A stretch of 64,000 bases of DNA from JACCYQ01 sp036675565 (GCA_036675565.1 JAKFER010000243.1:95385-159384); one strand, 5' to 3'; shown: positions 8,226 to 16,910, counted from the first letter of the stretch. Numbers and translations are program-made. Notes: generated by a model not told the origin, from the letters alone.

Positions 8226-8860
8226 TCAAATGGGATAACATATGGATCTATTTCGCCATCATCCTGGCAACACCATTTGGCGCCTATGGCGTGTACAGTT
8301 GGTACACAAGCAAATTTGAAAAGTTGCCGGTATTTGGAAGTGAAAGAAGAGGATTGGAAAAAGATGGAGAACATCGCATTGCTGATTTTCATTTAATAAA
8401 CCAGGACGGAGAATGGAGAAGCACCAAAGAATGGGAAGGAAAAATTGTAGTTGCAGATTTCTTCTTTACAACATGTCCAACCATTTGTCCTAAGATGACT
8501 GCTTCATTAAAAAAAATCAGCGAGGTGTATAAAGATGATGAAGTGTTGATCAATTCATTTACGGTTGATCCCGAACGTGATAACCCGGAAAAATTAAGCG
8601 CATACATTAAGAAGTTTAACCTGCCTGTTGAAAATTGGGATCTGTTGACAGGCTCAAAACAAGAAATCTATAAGTTGGCCCGCAACAGTTTTATGGTGGT
8701 AGCTACAGATGGTGATGGCGGACCCACAGATTTTATTCATAGTGAAAACCTGGTACTTGTTGACAAAAAGAAACGCATACGCGGATACTATGATGGCACC
8801 AGTAAAAAAGAAGTTGACCAATTAATTATTGATATTAAAAAACTGAAAAATGAAAATTAA
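8222..8860 (+). CDS. SCO1/SenC-family copper chaperone for cytochrome oxidase
   Basis: A 212-residue membrane-anchored thioredoxin-fold protein. Residues 7-27 form an N-terminal anchor. The copper-binding motif TTCPTICPK carries Cys85 and Cys89, and a conserved His lies in DFIHSENL near residue 170. In the family it delivers copper to the CuA site of subunit II. Translation is coupled to the preceding gene by ATGA, and its end overlaps the start of the cytochrome c gene by 11 bp. Confidence 0.92.
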   Translation: MIKWDNIWIYFAIILATPFGAYGVYSWYTSKFEKLPVFGSERRGLEKDGEHRIADFHLINQDGEWRSTKEWEGKIVVADFFFTTCPTICPKMTASLKKISEVYKDDEVLINSFTVDPERDNPEKLSAYIKKFNLPVENWDLLTGSKQEIYKLARNSFMVVATDGDGGPTDFIHSENLVLVDKKKRIRGYYDGTSKKEVDQLIIDIKKLKNEN

Positions 8861-9398
8861 GTTATTTATAACTGGTTTATTTATTTCACTGGCTGGCATG
8901 ATGACTGTGCAGGCCGAAACACCAATCGAGGAAGGAAAATCGATTTTTACATCTCGCTGTGCTGCCTGCCATAGTGTAAACAAAGTACTAACAGGCCCGG
9001 CATTGGCGGGGGTTGATGAAAGAAGATCTCTTGACTGGATCGTTAATTTTATTCACTCTTCGCAAACCATGGTGAAAGAAGGCGACAAGGATGCCATTGC
9101 CATTTTTGAAAAATTCAACAAAATCCCGATGCCTGATCATAAAGACATCAGTGCAGAAAAAATAAAAAGCATTGTTGAATATATTAAGTCTGAAACAGTG
9201 GCAGCGGCGGCAGTTACACAAATTAAAAAGCCAGGTAAATTAAGACCAACTTATACTCCATTAACCATACAGGATAATTATGGTTTCTATATTGCCTTTT
9301 TTATAGTAGTTGCGCTACTTATTGTAGGACTATTGTTTGCTGTTCAATTAAAATCAATCAGCCGCGAAGCGGCAGATAAAAATATCCCGTTACAGTAA
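8850..9398 (+). CDS. Membrane-anchored monoheme cytochrome c
   Basis: A 182-residue protein with a signal peptide (1-22), one c-type heme site CAACH (Cys37, Cys40, His41), a probable axial Met94 (KIPMPDH) and a C-terminal membrane helix at about 148-167. It is the last gene of the oxidase operon and probably donates electrons to CuA. The topology (heme domain first, anchor last) is seen in small dedicated donors of ba3 oxidases. An inverted repeat overlaps the stop codon and a strong terminator follows. Confidence 0.9.
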   Translation: MKIKLFITGLFISLAGMMTVQAETPIEEGKSIFTSRCAACHSVNKVLTGPALAGVDERRSLDWIVNFIHSSQTMVKEGDKDAIAIFEKFNKIPMPDHKDISAEKIKSIVEYIKSETVAAAAVTQIKKPGKLRPTYTPLTIQDNYGFYIAFFIVVALLIVGLLFAVQLKSISREAADKNIPLQ

Positions 9399-9424
9399 CG
9401 GGAATCGTTGGTTTAGTTCAATTC

Positions 9425-9456
9425 CCAGCCCCGGTTCCCCGGGGCTGGCTTTTTTT
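9425..9456 (+). terminator. Intrinsic terminator of the ba3 oxidase operon
   Basis: A 10-bp GC-rich stem, CCAGCCCCGG (9425-9434) with CCGGGGCTGG (9439-9448), closes on a TTCC loop and is followed by CTTTTTTT. A smaller inverted repeat (CCCGTTA / TAACGGG, 9386-9402) overlaps the stop codon of the cytochrome gene. Confidence 0.93.
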
Positions 9457-9539
9457 GTGACTATGAAGCTAAATAAAAATTCGAACTAAAATAATTGGTT
9501 TGCAGAGCAACCGTTGATTGAAATACTAAAAGCTGAATG

Positions 9540-9597
9540 GCTGCGGGATGGTAGCGATAGCCCGCAGCGCAGCGAGGACTAAAGCGAACAGCCCGGA
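9540..9597. repeat. REP-like inverted repeat block
   Basis: GCTGCGGG (9540-9547) and CCCGCAGC (9561-9568) form a perfect 8-bp inverted repeat around a 13-nt centre (ATGGTAGCGATAG). GCGAGGACTAAAGCGAACAG and a further CCCGG follow. Elements with TAGCGATAGCCCG and AGCGAACAGCCCG words are, to my recollection, dispersed in Bacteroidota genomes. No second copy occurs in this window, so the repeat status is inferred. Confidence 0.45.
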
Positions 9598-9687
9598 CAA
9601 TTGTTGATCAAAGCGGTGAACGATAAAAGCCCCAAAAGAATCTCCCATGCTAACCGCCGAACCCACCTATTATAATTTTCCTAATTA

Positions 9688-9718
9688 CTAAACGCTAAAC
9701 AACTAAACGACTAAACCT
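9688..9718. repeat. CTAAACNN octamer array A
   Basis: Four CTAAAC units start at 9688, 9695, 9703 and 9711 (spacing 7, 8, 8 bp). The same octamer arrangement occurs at 15694-15723, 23304-23333 and, weaker, at 40125-40144. Confidence 0.7.
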
Positions 9719-9729
9719 TATCGCCTTCT

Positions 9730-9737
9730 TATCTTTG
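9730..9737 (+). promoter_or_regulatory. Candidate -7 element of trmD
   Basis: TATCTTTG matches TAnnTTTG, 29 nt before the trmD ATG. No clear TTTG is seen at the -33 position because the CTAAAC array occupies that place. Confidence 0.4.
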
Positions 9738-9766
9738 ATGCCATCATTTTAATACTAGAATATAAA

Positions 9767-10450
9767 ATGCGCATTGATATTATTACTGTTTTGCCTGAAT
9801 TGCTTGTGAGTCCTTTTTCTCACTCCATTTTAAAAAGAGCCAAAGAAAAAGGTTTATTGGAAATATACTTACATAACCTGCGGGACTATACACCTTATAA
9901 ACATGGGCAGGTTGATGATTACCAGTTTGGTGGTGGCGCCGGGATGGTTATGATGCCCGAACCGCTTGCTGTATGCATTGAAAAATTAAATGATGAATAC
10001 AAATATGATGAGATCATTTTTTTAACACCTGATGGCAAAACACTGAATCAACAAACCGCCAACCGGTTATCGTTAAAACAAAATTTGTTGTTGATTTGTG
10101 GTCACTATAAAGGCATTGACGAACGCATCAGGGAAAAATATGTAACGCTGGAAATTTCAATAGGTGATTATGTTTTAAGTGGGGGCGAATTGGCTGCAGC
10201 TGTTTTGGTTGATGCTGTAGGGCGGTTAATTCCTGGTGTATTGAATGATGAAACATCAGCACTTTTTGACTCCTTCCAGGATCAATTGCTGGCCCCGCCT
10301 GTATATACAAGGCCGGCAGAATGGCGAGGCATGAAAGTCCCTGATATTTTATTAAGTGGTGATCCTAAAAAAGTAGATGACTGGCGGCATGATGAAGCGG
10401 TGAAAAGAACGAGTGAACGCCGCCCAGACCTGATGAATGATAGTGAATAA
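9767..10450 (+). CDS. trmD: TrmD, tRNA (guanine-37-N1)-methyltransferase
   Basis: A 227-residue SPOUT-class methyltransferase that makes m1G37 in tRNAs, preventing +1 frameshifts. The trefoil-knot segments LICGHYKGIDER (about 110-121) and ISIGDYVLSGGELA (about 130-143) are diagnostic, as is the earlier GGGAGMVM. Length matches the family. It stands alone here, not in the rpsP-rimM-trmD-rplS operon seen in many bacteria, which is usual for Bacteroidota. Confidence 0.97.
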   Translation: MRIDIITVLPELLVSPFSHSILKRAKEKGLLEIYLHNLRDYTPYKHGQVDDYQFGGGAGMVMMPEPLAVCIEKLNDEYKYDEIIFLTPDGKTLNQQTANRLSLKQNLLLICGHYKGIDERIREKYVTLEISIGDYVLSGGELAAAVLVDAVGRLIPGVLNDETSALFDSFQDQLLAPPVYTRPAEWRGMKVPDILLSGDPKKVDDWRHDEAVKRTSERRPDLMNDSE

Positions 10451-10457
10451 AAAAAGA

Positions 10458-10487
10458 GTCCCACCTGGAAAGGCAGGACGATTTCTT
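10458..10487 (+). terminator. Weak hairpin after trmD
   Basis: GTCC-CA-CCT (10458-10466) pairs with AGG-CA-GGAC (10471-10479) around a GGAA loop, with a C-A internal mismatch, and is followed by GATTTCTT. The short T-tract makes this a weak candidate. Confidence 0.3.
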
Positions 10488-10601
10488 AACCATAAAAGAC
10501 GTTCAATGAGATCGATAATTAAAAGTACAATTACAAGAAATAAGCTTTCTGATTAATCGGTGAAACTGAACATTTGTATGTTGAATGCTTACAAAAAAAG
10601 G

Positions 10602-12743
10602 TTAACCAATTGCACCAAGTGCCTGTAAACAAAGCTCTCTAAATTCATAAAAAGCATTCTTCGCTTTCCCAGCCGGATCTTCTGCATCTTTTTCCATAAC
10701 AGCTAATAAATGGCTAACCTGGTTATCATATAATCCTACATAACCCAATGTAGATTTAAGACTGTGTGCTATGTAGTGGACCTGCTGTTTATTTCGTTGT
10801 AAAATTGCTTTCTCCAATTCGTCAAGCTCCTGGGGTAATTGTATTTCGAACTGTTTTAACAATCTTTCCCTGAATTCGATATCGCCACCTGATAGTTCCT
10901 TTAGATAATCTGTGTTTACCAGGTTCTGTGTATTGTACTTTTTCTCACCCAGGTTTCGGTAAATAACATTAATTAACTCCTGTTCCCTGATAGGTTTTGT
11001 GATATAATCATTAAATCCGGCTGACAGGCATTTTTCCTTATCTCCCGGCAATGCATATGCGGTCATAGCCACAACTTTAATATCGCTGTTAAGTTTATTT
11101 CTTATGAGCTGGGTGGTTTCATACCCATCTTTTCCTGGCATTTGGATATCCATCAGAACGAGATCGAACATCTTTTCACTAAGTTTCTCTAAAACATCAT
11201 CCCCATTGGAAACGATTTCATACGAAAAATGATGTTCGATTAATAAGTGCTTTACCAATTGCTGATTCATTTCGTTGTCTTCAGCAACCAAAATGTGTGC
11301 TTTTTTGCGATGGGTAAATGTTGACAATTCGTTTTTAAAATGGCCTTCTTCAGTTTTCGGAACTTCCAATCCAAATGGTATAAATATTTTAAATGAAGTT
11401 CCTTTACCCGGTTTACTGTTTACTTCGATATGTCCATCATTCAATAATACCAATTGCTTTACAATGGATAATCCCAAACCGGTGCCACCAAACTTCCTGG
11501 TTGTATCCATTTCCGCTTGTTGAAAACGATCAAAAATAATATCCAGCTTATGCTGATCAATACCAACACCTGTATCATTTACTTCAAATACAAGGATAAC
11601 CCGTTCGGGATTTTTTTTATGCAGGCAGATTTTCAATTCAATCTTTCCTGTCTCAGTAAACTTGATTGCATTTCCCAGTAAATTGGTTAGTACCTGGGTT
11701 AACCGGAATGAATCACCTGTTAAATAAACAGGAATATTTTCATCTATAGAACAATCAAATACAATACCTTTTGCATGGGCCTTTTCACGGAACATGACAT
11801 CAATGGTCATAATTAAATCAGGAAAATGAAAACTCGTTTTTTCAATACGCATCATTCCTGCTTCTATCTTTGACAGATCCAGTATATCATTTACAATAGC
11901 CTGTAAGTTTTGCCCGGAACTGCGCATATACGTTACATATTCCTTTTGAACCGGGCTTAATGAAGTTTTGGATAACAAATTGGTGAAACCTAGGATTGCA
12001 TTAAGCGGTGTTCTTATTTCATGGCTCATATTTGATAAGAACTGATCCTTGACACGTGCTGATTCTTTCTCCCTTTTTTCCGACTCATTTAATACAGCAA
12101 TCAGCTTTTGTTGTTTGCGGCTGATAGCGATAATATAGAAAAAAGCAAAGATGCTGGAGATAGCGGCAACAATAGCCAGGAACATACCTCTTGACCGGGC
12201 TTTATTTCCATTTTCCGCAATGTTATCTGTTATTGCTTTTACAAAAGCCTGGCGGGTGTTGGTCAATTTATCTATCAATAACACAATGCTATCGGTCATT
12301 GACTTTCCCCTGTTCTGGTTGATATATTGTTCGGCAGAATCTTTTCCAAACTGCTCGTATTGCCTGATGATTTTTGTACTGTGGGTTATTTTTCTTTCTA
12401 CAACATTGGTCAGCAATTTCATCAGGGAATCTGTAACCGGATCTTCAAAATAAACATCCAGCTTTTTTAAACCCAAACGAATATTCTGAATTTCATTTTC
12501 CAGGTTTTTCAGATGATCTGACCTTTCAGTAATGACTACACCACGTACATTACTTTCAACCGAGATAATGGACGTTTCAAGTATTTGCAAATCCCGTTGC
12601 GTTCTCAATTCATTTAATAAACGGGTATTGGAATGAATCAGCGTATTGATGCTTTGCCCGGAATTAAATTGCAAAAAAACGATCATCAATACACTTACCA
12701 AAAAGATAACAAGAGGTAAATATTTTAGATTTCGCCTTAGCAT
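10602..12743 (-). CDS. Hybrid sensor histidine kinase with receiver and HPt domains
   Basis: A 713-residue membrane hybrid kinase. Layout: membrane helix 9-26; an extracytoplasmic helical sensor at about 30-185 that resembles CHASE3 (SNVRGVVIT followed by long helices); a second helix at 187-206; HisKA with phospho-acceptor His241 (MSHEIRTPLN); HATPase_c with N- and G-boxes (LGNAIKF, GTGLGLSI); a receiver domain with Asp532 (MDIQMPG); and a C-terminal HPt domain with His660 (IAHSLKST). All phosphorelay residues are present, so an internal His-Asp-His relay is expected. Neighbours on the same strand are a micro-membrane protein and a LytTR response regulator, which may be the output partner. 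The input signal is unknown. Confidence 0.93.
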   Translation of the reverse strand: MLRRNLKYLPLVIFLVSVLMIVFLQFNSGQSINTLIHSNTRLLNELRTQRDLQILETSIISVESNVRGVVITERSDHLKNLENEIQNIRLGLKKLDVYFEDPVTDSLMKLLTNVVERKITHSTKIIRQYEQFGKDSAEQYINQNRGKSMTDSIVLLIDKLTNTRQAFVKAITDNIAENGNKARSRGMFLAIVAAISSIFAFFYIIAISRKQQKLIAVLNESEKREKESARVKDQFLSNMSHEIRTPLNAILGFTNLLSKTSLSPVQKEYVTYMRSSGQNLQAIVNDILDLSKIEAGMMRIEKTSFHFPDLIMTIDVMFREKAHAKGIVFDCSIDENIPVYLTGDSFRLTQVLTNLLGNAIKFTETGKIELKICLHKKNPERVILVFEVNDTGVGIDQHKLDIIFDRFQQAEMDTTRKFGGTGLGLSIVKQLVLLNDGHIEVNSKPGKGTSFKIFIPFGLEVPKTEEGHFKNELSTFTHRKKAHILVAEDNEMNQQLVKHLLIEHHFSYEIVSNGDDVLEKLSEKMFDLVLMDIQMPGKDGYETTQLIRNKLNSDIKVVAMTAYALPGDKEKCLSAGFNDYITKPIREQELINVIYRNLGEKKYNTQNLVNTDYLKELSGGDIEFRERLLKQFEIQLPQELDELEKAILQRNKQQVHYIAHSLKSTLGYVGLYDNQVSHLLAVMEKDAEDPAGKAKNAFYEFRELCLQALGAIG

Positions 12744-12868
12744 AATAGAATGCTGTAATATACAAAAGAAGAATCATCAAATAAATATCCGCAGGCCTTT
12801 CCAGCGCTGGTATATGCTTAAAATGACTGCTATTTTTTAGAAATAATTACCATTCAGATAGATTGCAG

Positions 12869-13051
12869 CTAACGGTCTTGCATTTTTTTGTAGGTGTAAA
12901 CAACCAGGAAAAGGGAAAATATGATAAAAGCACCAGAGGCAATAATTATTGCAGATGTATGTTGCTTGCTGACTTCTAATAAAAAGATGTATTCACTGAC
13001 TAATAAAGCCAGAACTGCCAGAATAAATAGAATGGTATATTTTGATTTCAT
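12869..13051 (-). CDS. Two-helix micro-membrane protein, unknown function
   Basis: A 60-residue protein: basic start (MKSK), helix at about 6-27, short polar loop (VSKQHTS), helix at about 33-54, and basic end (KKMQDR). The N- and C-termini are predicted to be cytoplasmic. It lies between the response regulator and the hybrid kinase, all on one strand. I do not recognise the family. The clean two-helix pattern and the 125-155-bp gaps on either side support a real small gene over a chance frame. Confidence 0.55.
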   Translation of the reverse strand: MKSKYTILFILAVLALLVSEYIFLLEVSKQHTSAIIIASGAFIIFSLFLVVYTYKKMQDR

Positions 13052-13205
13052 TTATAGACATCTAAAGCAGGTAACCATTAAAACACACTTTTAAGGCTGT
13101 TAAAACAGGCATCTAAATTAAAATCTTTGGATGTTTCTTTTTTTGAATTAAGTCAGGAGGCAATAATTAAACGACCAAACCGGAGAAAAAACCGGTATTG
13201 GATGT

Positions 13206-13901
13206 TTAAAGGAGGTTAAGTCTTTTTTGAAGCGCACTGCGATATGCATCCGCTACAGGTATGTTATGGTTTGCAGTATTGATTACCCCTTCTTCAATAA
13301 AGTCTATTTTATTAATGGCAGAAATATAACTTCTGTGCACCCGCATGAATTTAGCAGCTGGTAATTTTTCTTCCAGTGCTTTTAAAGTGGTATGGATTAC
13401 ATGAAATTTTTGTTTTGTATACAGTTTTACATAATCGCCCATGGCCTCCATAAAAAGTATATCATCAATATTTATACGTTTCAAAACGCCACTATCTTTT
13501 ATAAAAACAAATTCCTTTTCGGCAATATCAATCTCTTGACTGCTACTTTCGAATATTTCCCTGGCCTTTTCAATGCTTTTAATGAAACGGACCGGGCTGA
13601 TAGGTTTTATGAGATAGTCTGCCACATTTAATTCAAATGCTTCAACCGCGTATTCCATTTTAGCAGTGGTAAAAATGATCAACAGGTTTTTATCTGCAAG
13701 ATGACGGGTTAATTCAATGCCACTCATTCCAGGCATTTCAATATCCAGGAGCAATAAATCTACTTTTTCTTTGTTCACCAGTTGAAAGCATTCCAAGGCG
13801 GTTTCACATTCTGCAACTAATTCCAGGTCATCCACCATACTGACCAGTTGTACCATAGCCATCCTGGCAACTTTATTATCATCTACTATCATACATCTCA
13901 T
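13206..13901 (-). CDS. LytTR-family response regulator
   Basis: A 231-residue regulator. The N-terminal receiver domain has Asp7/Asp8 and phospho-acceptor Asp53 (LLDIEMPG), with TTAK and LIKPI as conserved Thr and Lys sites. A C-terminal LytTR DNA-binding domain (about 130-231) shows EAMGDYVKLY and MRVHRSYISAIN. This is the AlgR/AgrA/LytR type common in Bacteroidota. The partner could be the kinase at 10602-12743, although LytTR regulators usually pair with LytS-type histidine kinases, and none is seen here. Confidence 0.93.
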   Translation of the reverse strand: MRCMIVDDNKVARMAMVQLVSMVDDLELVAECETALECFQLVNKEKVDLLLLDIEMPGMSGIELTRHLADKNLLIIFTTAKMEYAVEAFELNVADYLIKPISPVRFIKSIEKAREIFESSSQEIDIAEKEFVFIKDSGVLKRINIDDILFMEAMGDYVKLYTKQKFHVIHTTLKALEEKLPAAKFMRVHRSYISAINKIDFIEEGVINTANHNIPVADAYRSALQKRLNLL

Positions 13902-14056
13902 AGCCTTAAAATTAAATGAAATGAAAATAGGGGCGAAGAAAATTTATTCATGGATTACAAAAACAAATTGATTACTCCTATGATTTATTGTAATTAGAAA
14001 TCATTCATCTTTTCAAGCTTTCAACTTATTTATCTTTATGACTTTAAAAAAATTAA

Positions 14057-15676
14057 ATGAAGATTAAAGGTCAGTTGGTTGATGTATTAAACAGGAAAAT
14101 ATTTCCGGCTGAAATAACTATAGAAAATGGATTGATTGCTAAAGTTTCTCCCTTTACTCCCGGGGAAAATGAAAAACTTCCTTTTCTTACGCCCGGGTTT
14201 ATAGATGCTCATGTACATATAGAAAGTTCTATGCTGGTGCCTTCGGAGTTTGCACGCCTGGCGGTAGTGCATGGAACGGTGGCTACCGTAAGTGATCCAC
14301 ATGAAATTGCAAATGTTTGCGGTATCAGCGGTGTTGAATTTATGCTTGAAAACAGCAGGAAGGTTCCTTTAAAATTCAATTTTGGTGCTCCCAGTTGTGT
14401 GCCGGCTACTATTTTTGAAACTTCCGGTGCCACACTAAACGCTGAAGAAGTTGCATCTCTTTTAGAACGCGATGATATAAAATACCTGAGTGAAATGATG
14501 AATTTCCCTGGTGTACTGTATAACGATGAAGAGGTGATGAAAAAAATTGCATCTGCACACCAGTTGGGGAAGCCTGTTGATGGACACGCTCCTGGTTTAA
14601 TAGGTGAAGAAGCAAAAATATATATAGAAGCAGGCATCAGCACCGATCATGAATGTTTTACCGAAGAAGAAGCGTTGGGAAAATTAGCTGCAGGAATGAA
14701 GATCATCATCCGCGAAGGAAGTGCTGCAAAAAATTTTGAAGCATTGATCGGGCTGTTAAACAATCATGCTAACATGATCATGTTTTGCAGTGATGATAAA
14801 CATCCAGATAGCCTTGCAGAGGGGCATATAAACCAATTATGCCAGAGAGCCGTTGCCAAAGGCATAGATGTATTTCATGTATTACAAGCGGCTTGCATAA
14901 ACCCCGTATTGCATTACAAGTTGGATGTGGGTTACCTGCAAACCGGTCAGCCGGCAGATTTTATTGTATTAGAAAACCTGGAAACGTTTGATGTTTTACA
15001 AACCTTTATTGATGGCATATTGGTTGCAGAAAATGGAAAATCATTGATTAAAAGAATTGAACCTGACAGTATTAATAATTTTTCCTGCAGAAAAAAAGAA
15101 CCAGCTGATTTTGCTACAACTTTTATTGGTCAAGAAAAGATACCCGTTATTGAAGCAATCGATGGACAACTGATCACCAATAAACTTTTATTTAATCCAA
15201 TAGTAGAAAATGGACAGATTGTAAATAATGTTGACGAGGATATTTTAAAGATCGTGGTAGTGAACCGATATAGTGATGCCCCGATTTCCACCGCATTTAT
15301 AAAAAATTTCGGATTAAAGGAAGGTGCCATCGCATCTTCGGTTGCCCATGACAGTCATAACATCGTTGCTGTGGGTGTTGATGACGAAAGTATTTGCAAA
15401 GCGGTGAATGTTATCATTGAACACCAGGGAGGCATCAGTTGCATGAATGAACAACTGGAGATTGTTTTGCCATTACCTGTTGCCGGTTTAATGAGTACAG
15501 ATGATGGCTACAAAGTTGCTGAACAATATTCATTGATCGACCAGGCTGCAAAAGCTGCCGGCGCAACGCTTTCAGCTCCATTTATGACTTTATCTTTTAT
15601 GGCGCTACTTGTAATTCCTCACTTAAAACTTAGCGATAAGGGTTTGTTTGATGGAGACAAGTTTGCTTTAGTTTGA
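14057..15676 (+). CDS. ade: Adenine deaminase (amidohydrolase superfamily)
   Basis: A 539-residue cytoplasmic enzyme of the Ade family, converting adenine to hypoxanthine and ammonia. The metal-binding motif FIDAHVHIESS carries His52 and His54. VSDPHEIANVCG, PSCVPAT and DGHAPG are hallmark Ade segments, and FCSDDKHPD provides the catalytic Asp region. The C-terminal domain (about 350-539) is the Ade-specific extension. It is divergent from the LytTR regulator and has no obvious operon partner. With upp at 21526 it represents purine and pyrimidine base salvage in this window. Confidence 0.94.
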   Translation: MKIKGQLVDVLNRKIFPAEITIENGLIAKVSPFTPGENEKLPFLTPGFIDAHVHIESSMLVPSEFARLAVVHGTVATVSDPHEIANVCGISGVEFMLENSRKVPLKFNFGAPSCVPATIFETSGATLNAEEVASLLERDDIKYLSEMMNFPGVLYNDEEVMKKIASAHQLGKPVDGHAPGLIGEEAKIYIEAGISTDHECFTEEEALGKLAAGMKIIIREGSAAKNFEALIGLLNNHANMIMFCSDDKHPDSLAEGHINQLCQRAVAKGIDVFHVLQAACINPVLHYKLDVGYLQTGQPADFIVLENLETFDVLQTFIDGILVAENGKSLIKRIEPDSINNFSCRKKEPADFATTFIGQEKIPVIEAIDGQLITNKLLFNPIVENGQIVNNVDEDILKIVVVNRYSDAPISTAFIKNFGLKEGAIASSVAHDSHNIVAVGVDDESICKAVNVIIEHQGGISCMNEQLEIVLPLPVAGLMSTDDGYKVAEQYSLIDQAAKAAGATLSAPFMTLSFMALLVIPHLKLSDKGLFDGDKFALV

Positions 15677-15971
15677 AATTAATCTATTATAATGTTTAGA
15701 TGTTTAGGCGTTTAGTTGTTTAGTCAAAAAAATTGCGCAGTTCTAAATACCCATCGCTAAGCTTCCTATATGGACTGGTTTATATTAGGATGCCAATCAG
15801 ACCAATTCCCAATTCCAGCATTCAACAAAGCAACTAATCAACCACTCAACTTATAACCTATCCCTTATGTATCTTTTGATACCGTTTTATCTTGTCGGTT
15901 GATCTTATAATTGTAAAACATATCATCCTGCCCTGCGAAACATTCATTAATTATTTCATCACCAAAAAAAC
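15677..15971. other. Intergenic spacer with a CTAAAC array and no gene
   Basis: The 295 bp between the adenine deaminase and the DUF1059 gene hold the octamer array (15694-15723), followed by CA-rich low-complexity words (CAATTCCCAATTCC, CAACAAAGCAAC, TCAACCACTCAAC). I see no ORF, RNA or strong hairpin. Confidence 0.6.
15694..15723. repeat. CTAAACNN octamer array B (reverse orientation)
   Basis: Four GTTTAG units start at 15694, 15702, 15710 and 15718, exactly 8 bp apart. Its reverse complement shares CTAAACGCCTAAACATCTAA with array C at 23304-23333. Confidence 0.8.
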
Positions 15972-16148
15972 ATGATCATGAAAACATTGAAATGTAAAGA
16001 TGTTGGTTTCGATTGCCCCGGTGTAATACAGGCAAACACGAATGAAGAAGTTTTAAACCAGGCAGCAAAACATGCACTAGATGTTCATGGTGTAACGGTT
16101 TCACCAGAATTGGCAGCGCAGATAACTACTTTGATAAAAGAGGAATAA
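15972..16148 (+). CDS. DUF1059-family small protein
   Basis: A 58-residue ORF that opens MIMKTLKCKDVGFDCPG, continues through EEVLNQAAKHA and DVHGV, and ends LIKEE. The pattern (K-x-L-x-C-x-D-x-G-x-D-C, then an amphipathic helix with AAxHAxxVHG) is that of the DUF1059 family of small soluble proteins. Two Cys (residues 8 and 15) and two His (34 and 39) could bind a metal; this is inference. It lies 87 bp before a Crp/Fnr regulator on the same strand and may share its promoter. Confidence 0.8.
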   Translation: MIMKTLKCKDVGFDCPGVIQANTNEEVLNQAAKHALDVHGVTVSPELAAQITTLIKEE

Positions 16149-16235
16149 TAACTGGTTAAAACTTTACAATCTCCTTGCAGTAAAAAATGCACATAATTCA
16201 TTAAATTGAATTAGCGTTTCACTTAATTAAAATAC

Positions 16236-16865
16236 ATGGATTCAACTGCTGCATTGTTTAACAAATTATCCTTTTTTACTGAACCTGAATTTAAGGAAGA
16301 AATACTGCAGCATGGCCAGGTAGTTGATTTCAAAAAAGGAGATGTAATTGTAAAAGAAGGTCAGTATGTAAAATTTCTGCCAATAGTTATTGAAGGTTCA
16401 ATCAGGGTCTTTCAACAAAAAGACGAAAGAGAGATCCTGCTTTATTATGTTAACGCTGCGGAGACTTGCACCATGTCATTAGCTGCTGCCTATTTCAATA
16501 ATAAAAGCACATCGCATGGTATTGTAATTGAACCGGCTAAGGTAATTATTTTCCCCGCCAGTCTTCTAACAGAATGGCAATTAAAATATCCATCATGGAA
16601 TAAATATGTAATGGAAATGTTCCGGCTGCGTTATGATGAATTAATCAGTTCATTTGAAAGAGTTGCTTTTGATCATATGGATGTCCGCGTACTAAAATAC
16701 CTTGAACAGAAAAAACTAACAGATAATTCAAACACAATTCACTTATCGCACCAAAACCTGGCAAATGAACTGGGTACAACCCGAGTTGTAATTTCTCGGA
16801 TCCTAAAACAATTTGAACGTGAACATAAGATCAGACAATCAAGAGGTGTTATTGAGTTAATTTAA
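16236..16865 (+). CDS. Crp/Fnr-family transcriptional regulator
   Basis: A 209-residue regulator with an N-terminal cyclic-nucleotide-binding-like beta-roll (about 20-120, KKGDVIVKEGQ and EGSIRVF) and a C-terminal winged helix (about 150-205) whose recognition helix reads ELGTTRVVISRILKQ. Only one Cys is visible in the sensor domain, so it lacks the four-Cys set of a 4Fe-4S Fnr. The arginine-sugar phosphate motif of true cAMP receptors is also not evident, so the effector is unknown. It could bind the palindrome at 5705-5718, but other family members in the genome are equally possible. Confidence 0.9.
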   Translation: MDSTAALFNKLSFFTEPEFKEEILQHGQVVDFKKGDVIVKEGQYVKFLPIVIEGSIRVFQQKDEREILLYYVNAAETCTMSLAAAYFNNKSTSHGIVIEPAKVIIFPASLLTEWQLKYPSWNKYVMEMFRLRYDELISSFERVAFDHMDVRVLKYLEQKKLTDNSNTIHLSHQNLANELGTTRVVISRILKQFEREHKIRQSRGVIELI

Positions 16866-16910
16866 TCATCGCCATTTCAACAACTCACTATCAACATATC
16901 AATCAACTAT

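Larger units (their letters stand above)
9457..9729. other. Intergenic region with a REP-like element and no gene
   Basis: The 368 bp between the cytochrome c gene and trmD hold no convincing ORF. Apart from the terminator, they contain a GC-rich inverted-repeat block (9540-9597), a CTAAAC repeat array (9688-9718) and the probable trmD promoter. The local sequence is more GC-rich than other intergenic DNA in the window around 9540-9600. Confidence 0.6.

Noticed and set aside
9541..9600. Short coding gene in the trmD upstream spacer
   Set aside because: All frames are interrupted within a few codons and the block is an inverted repeat, so a repeat element explains it better.
14209..14643. 144-codon open frame antisense to the adenine deaminase gene
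   Set aside because: No promoter, no recognisable domain, and the opposite strand carries a complete conserved enzyme. It is a shadow of biased codon use.
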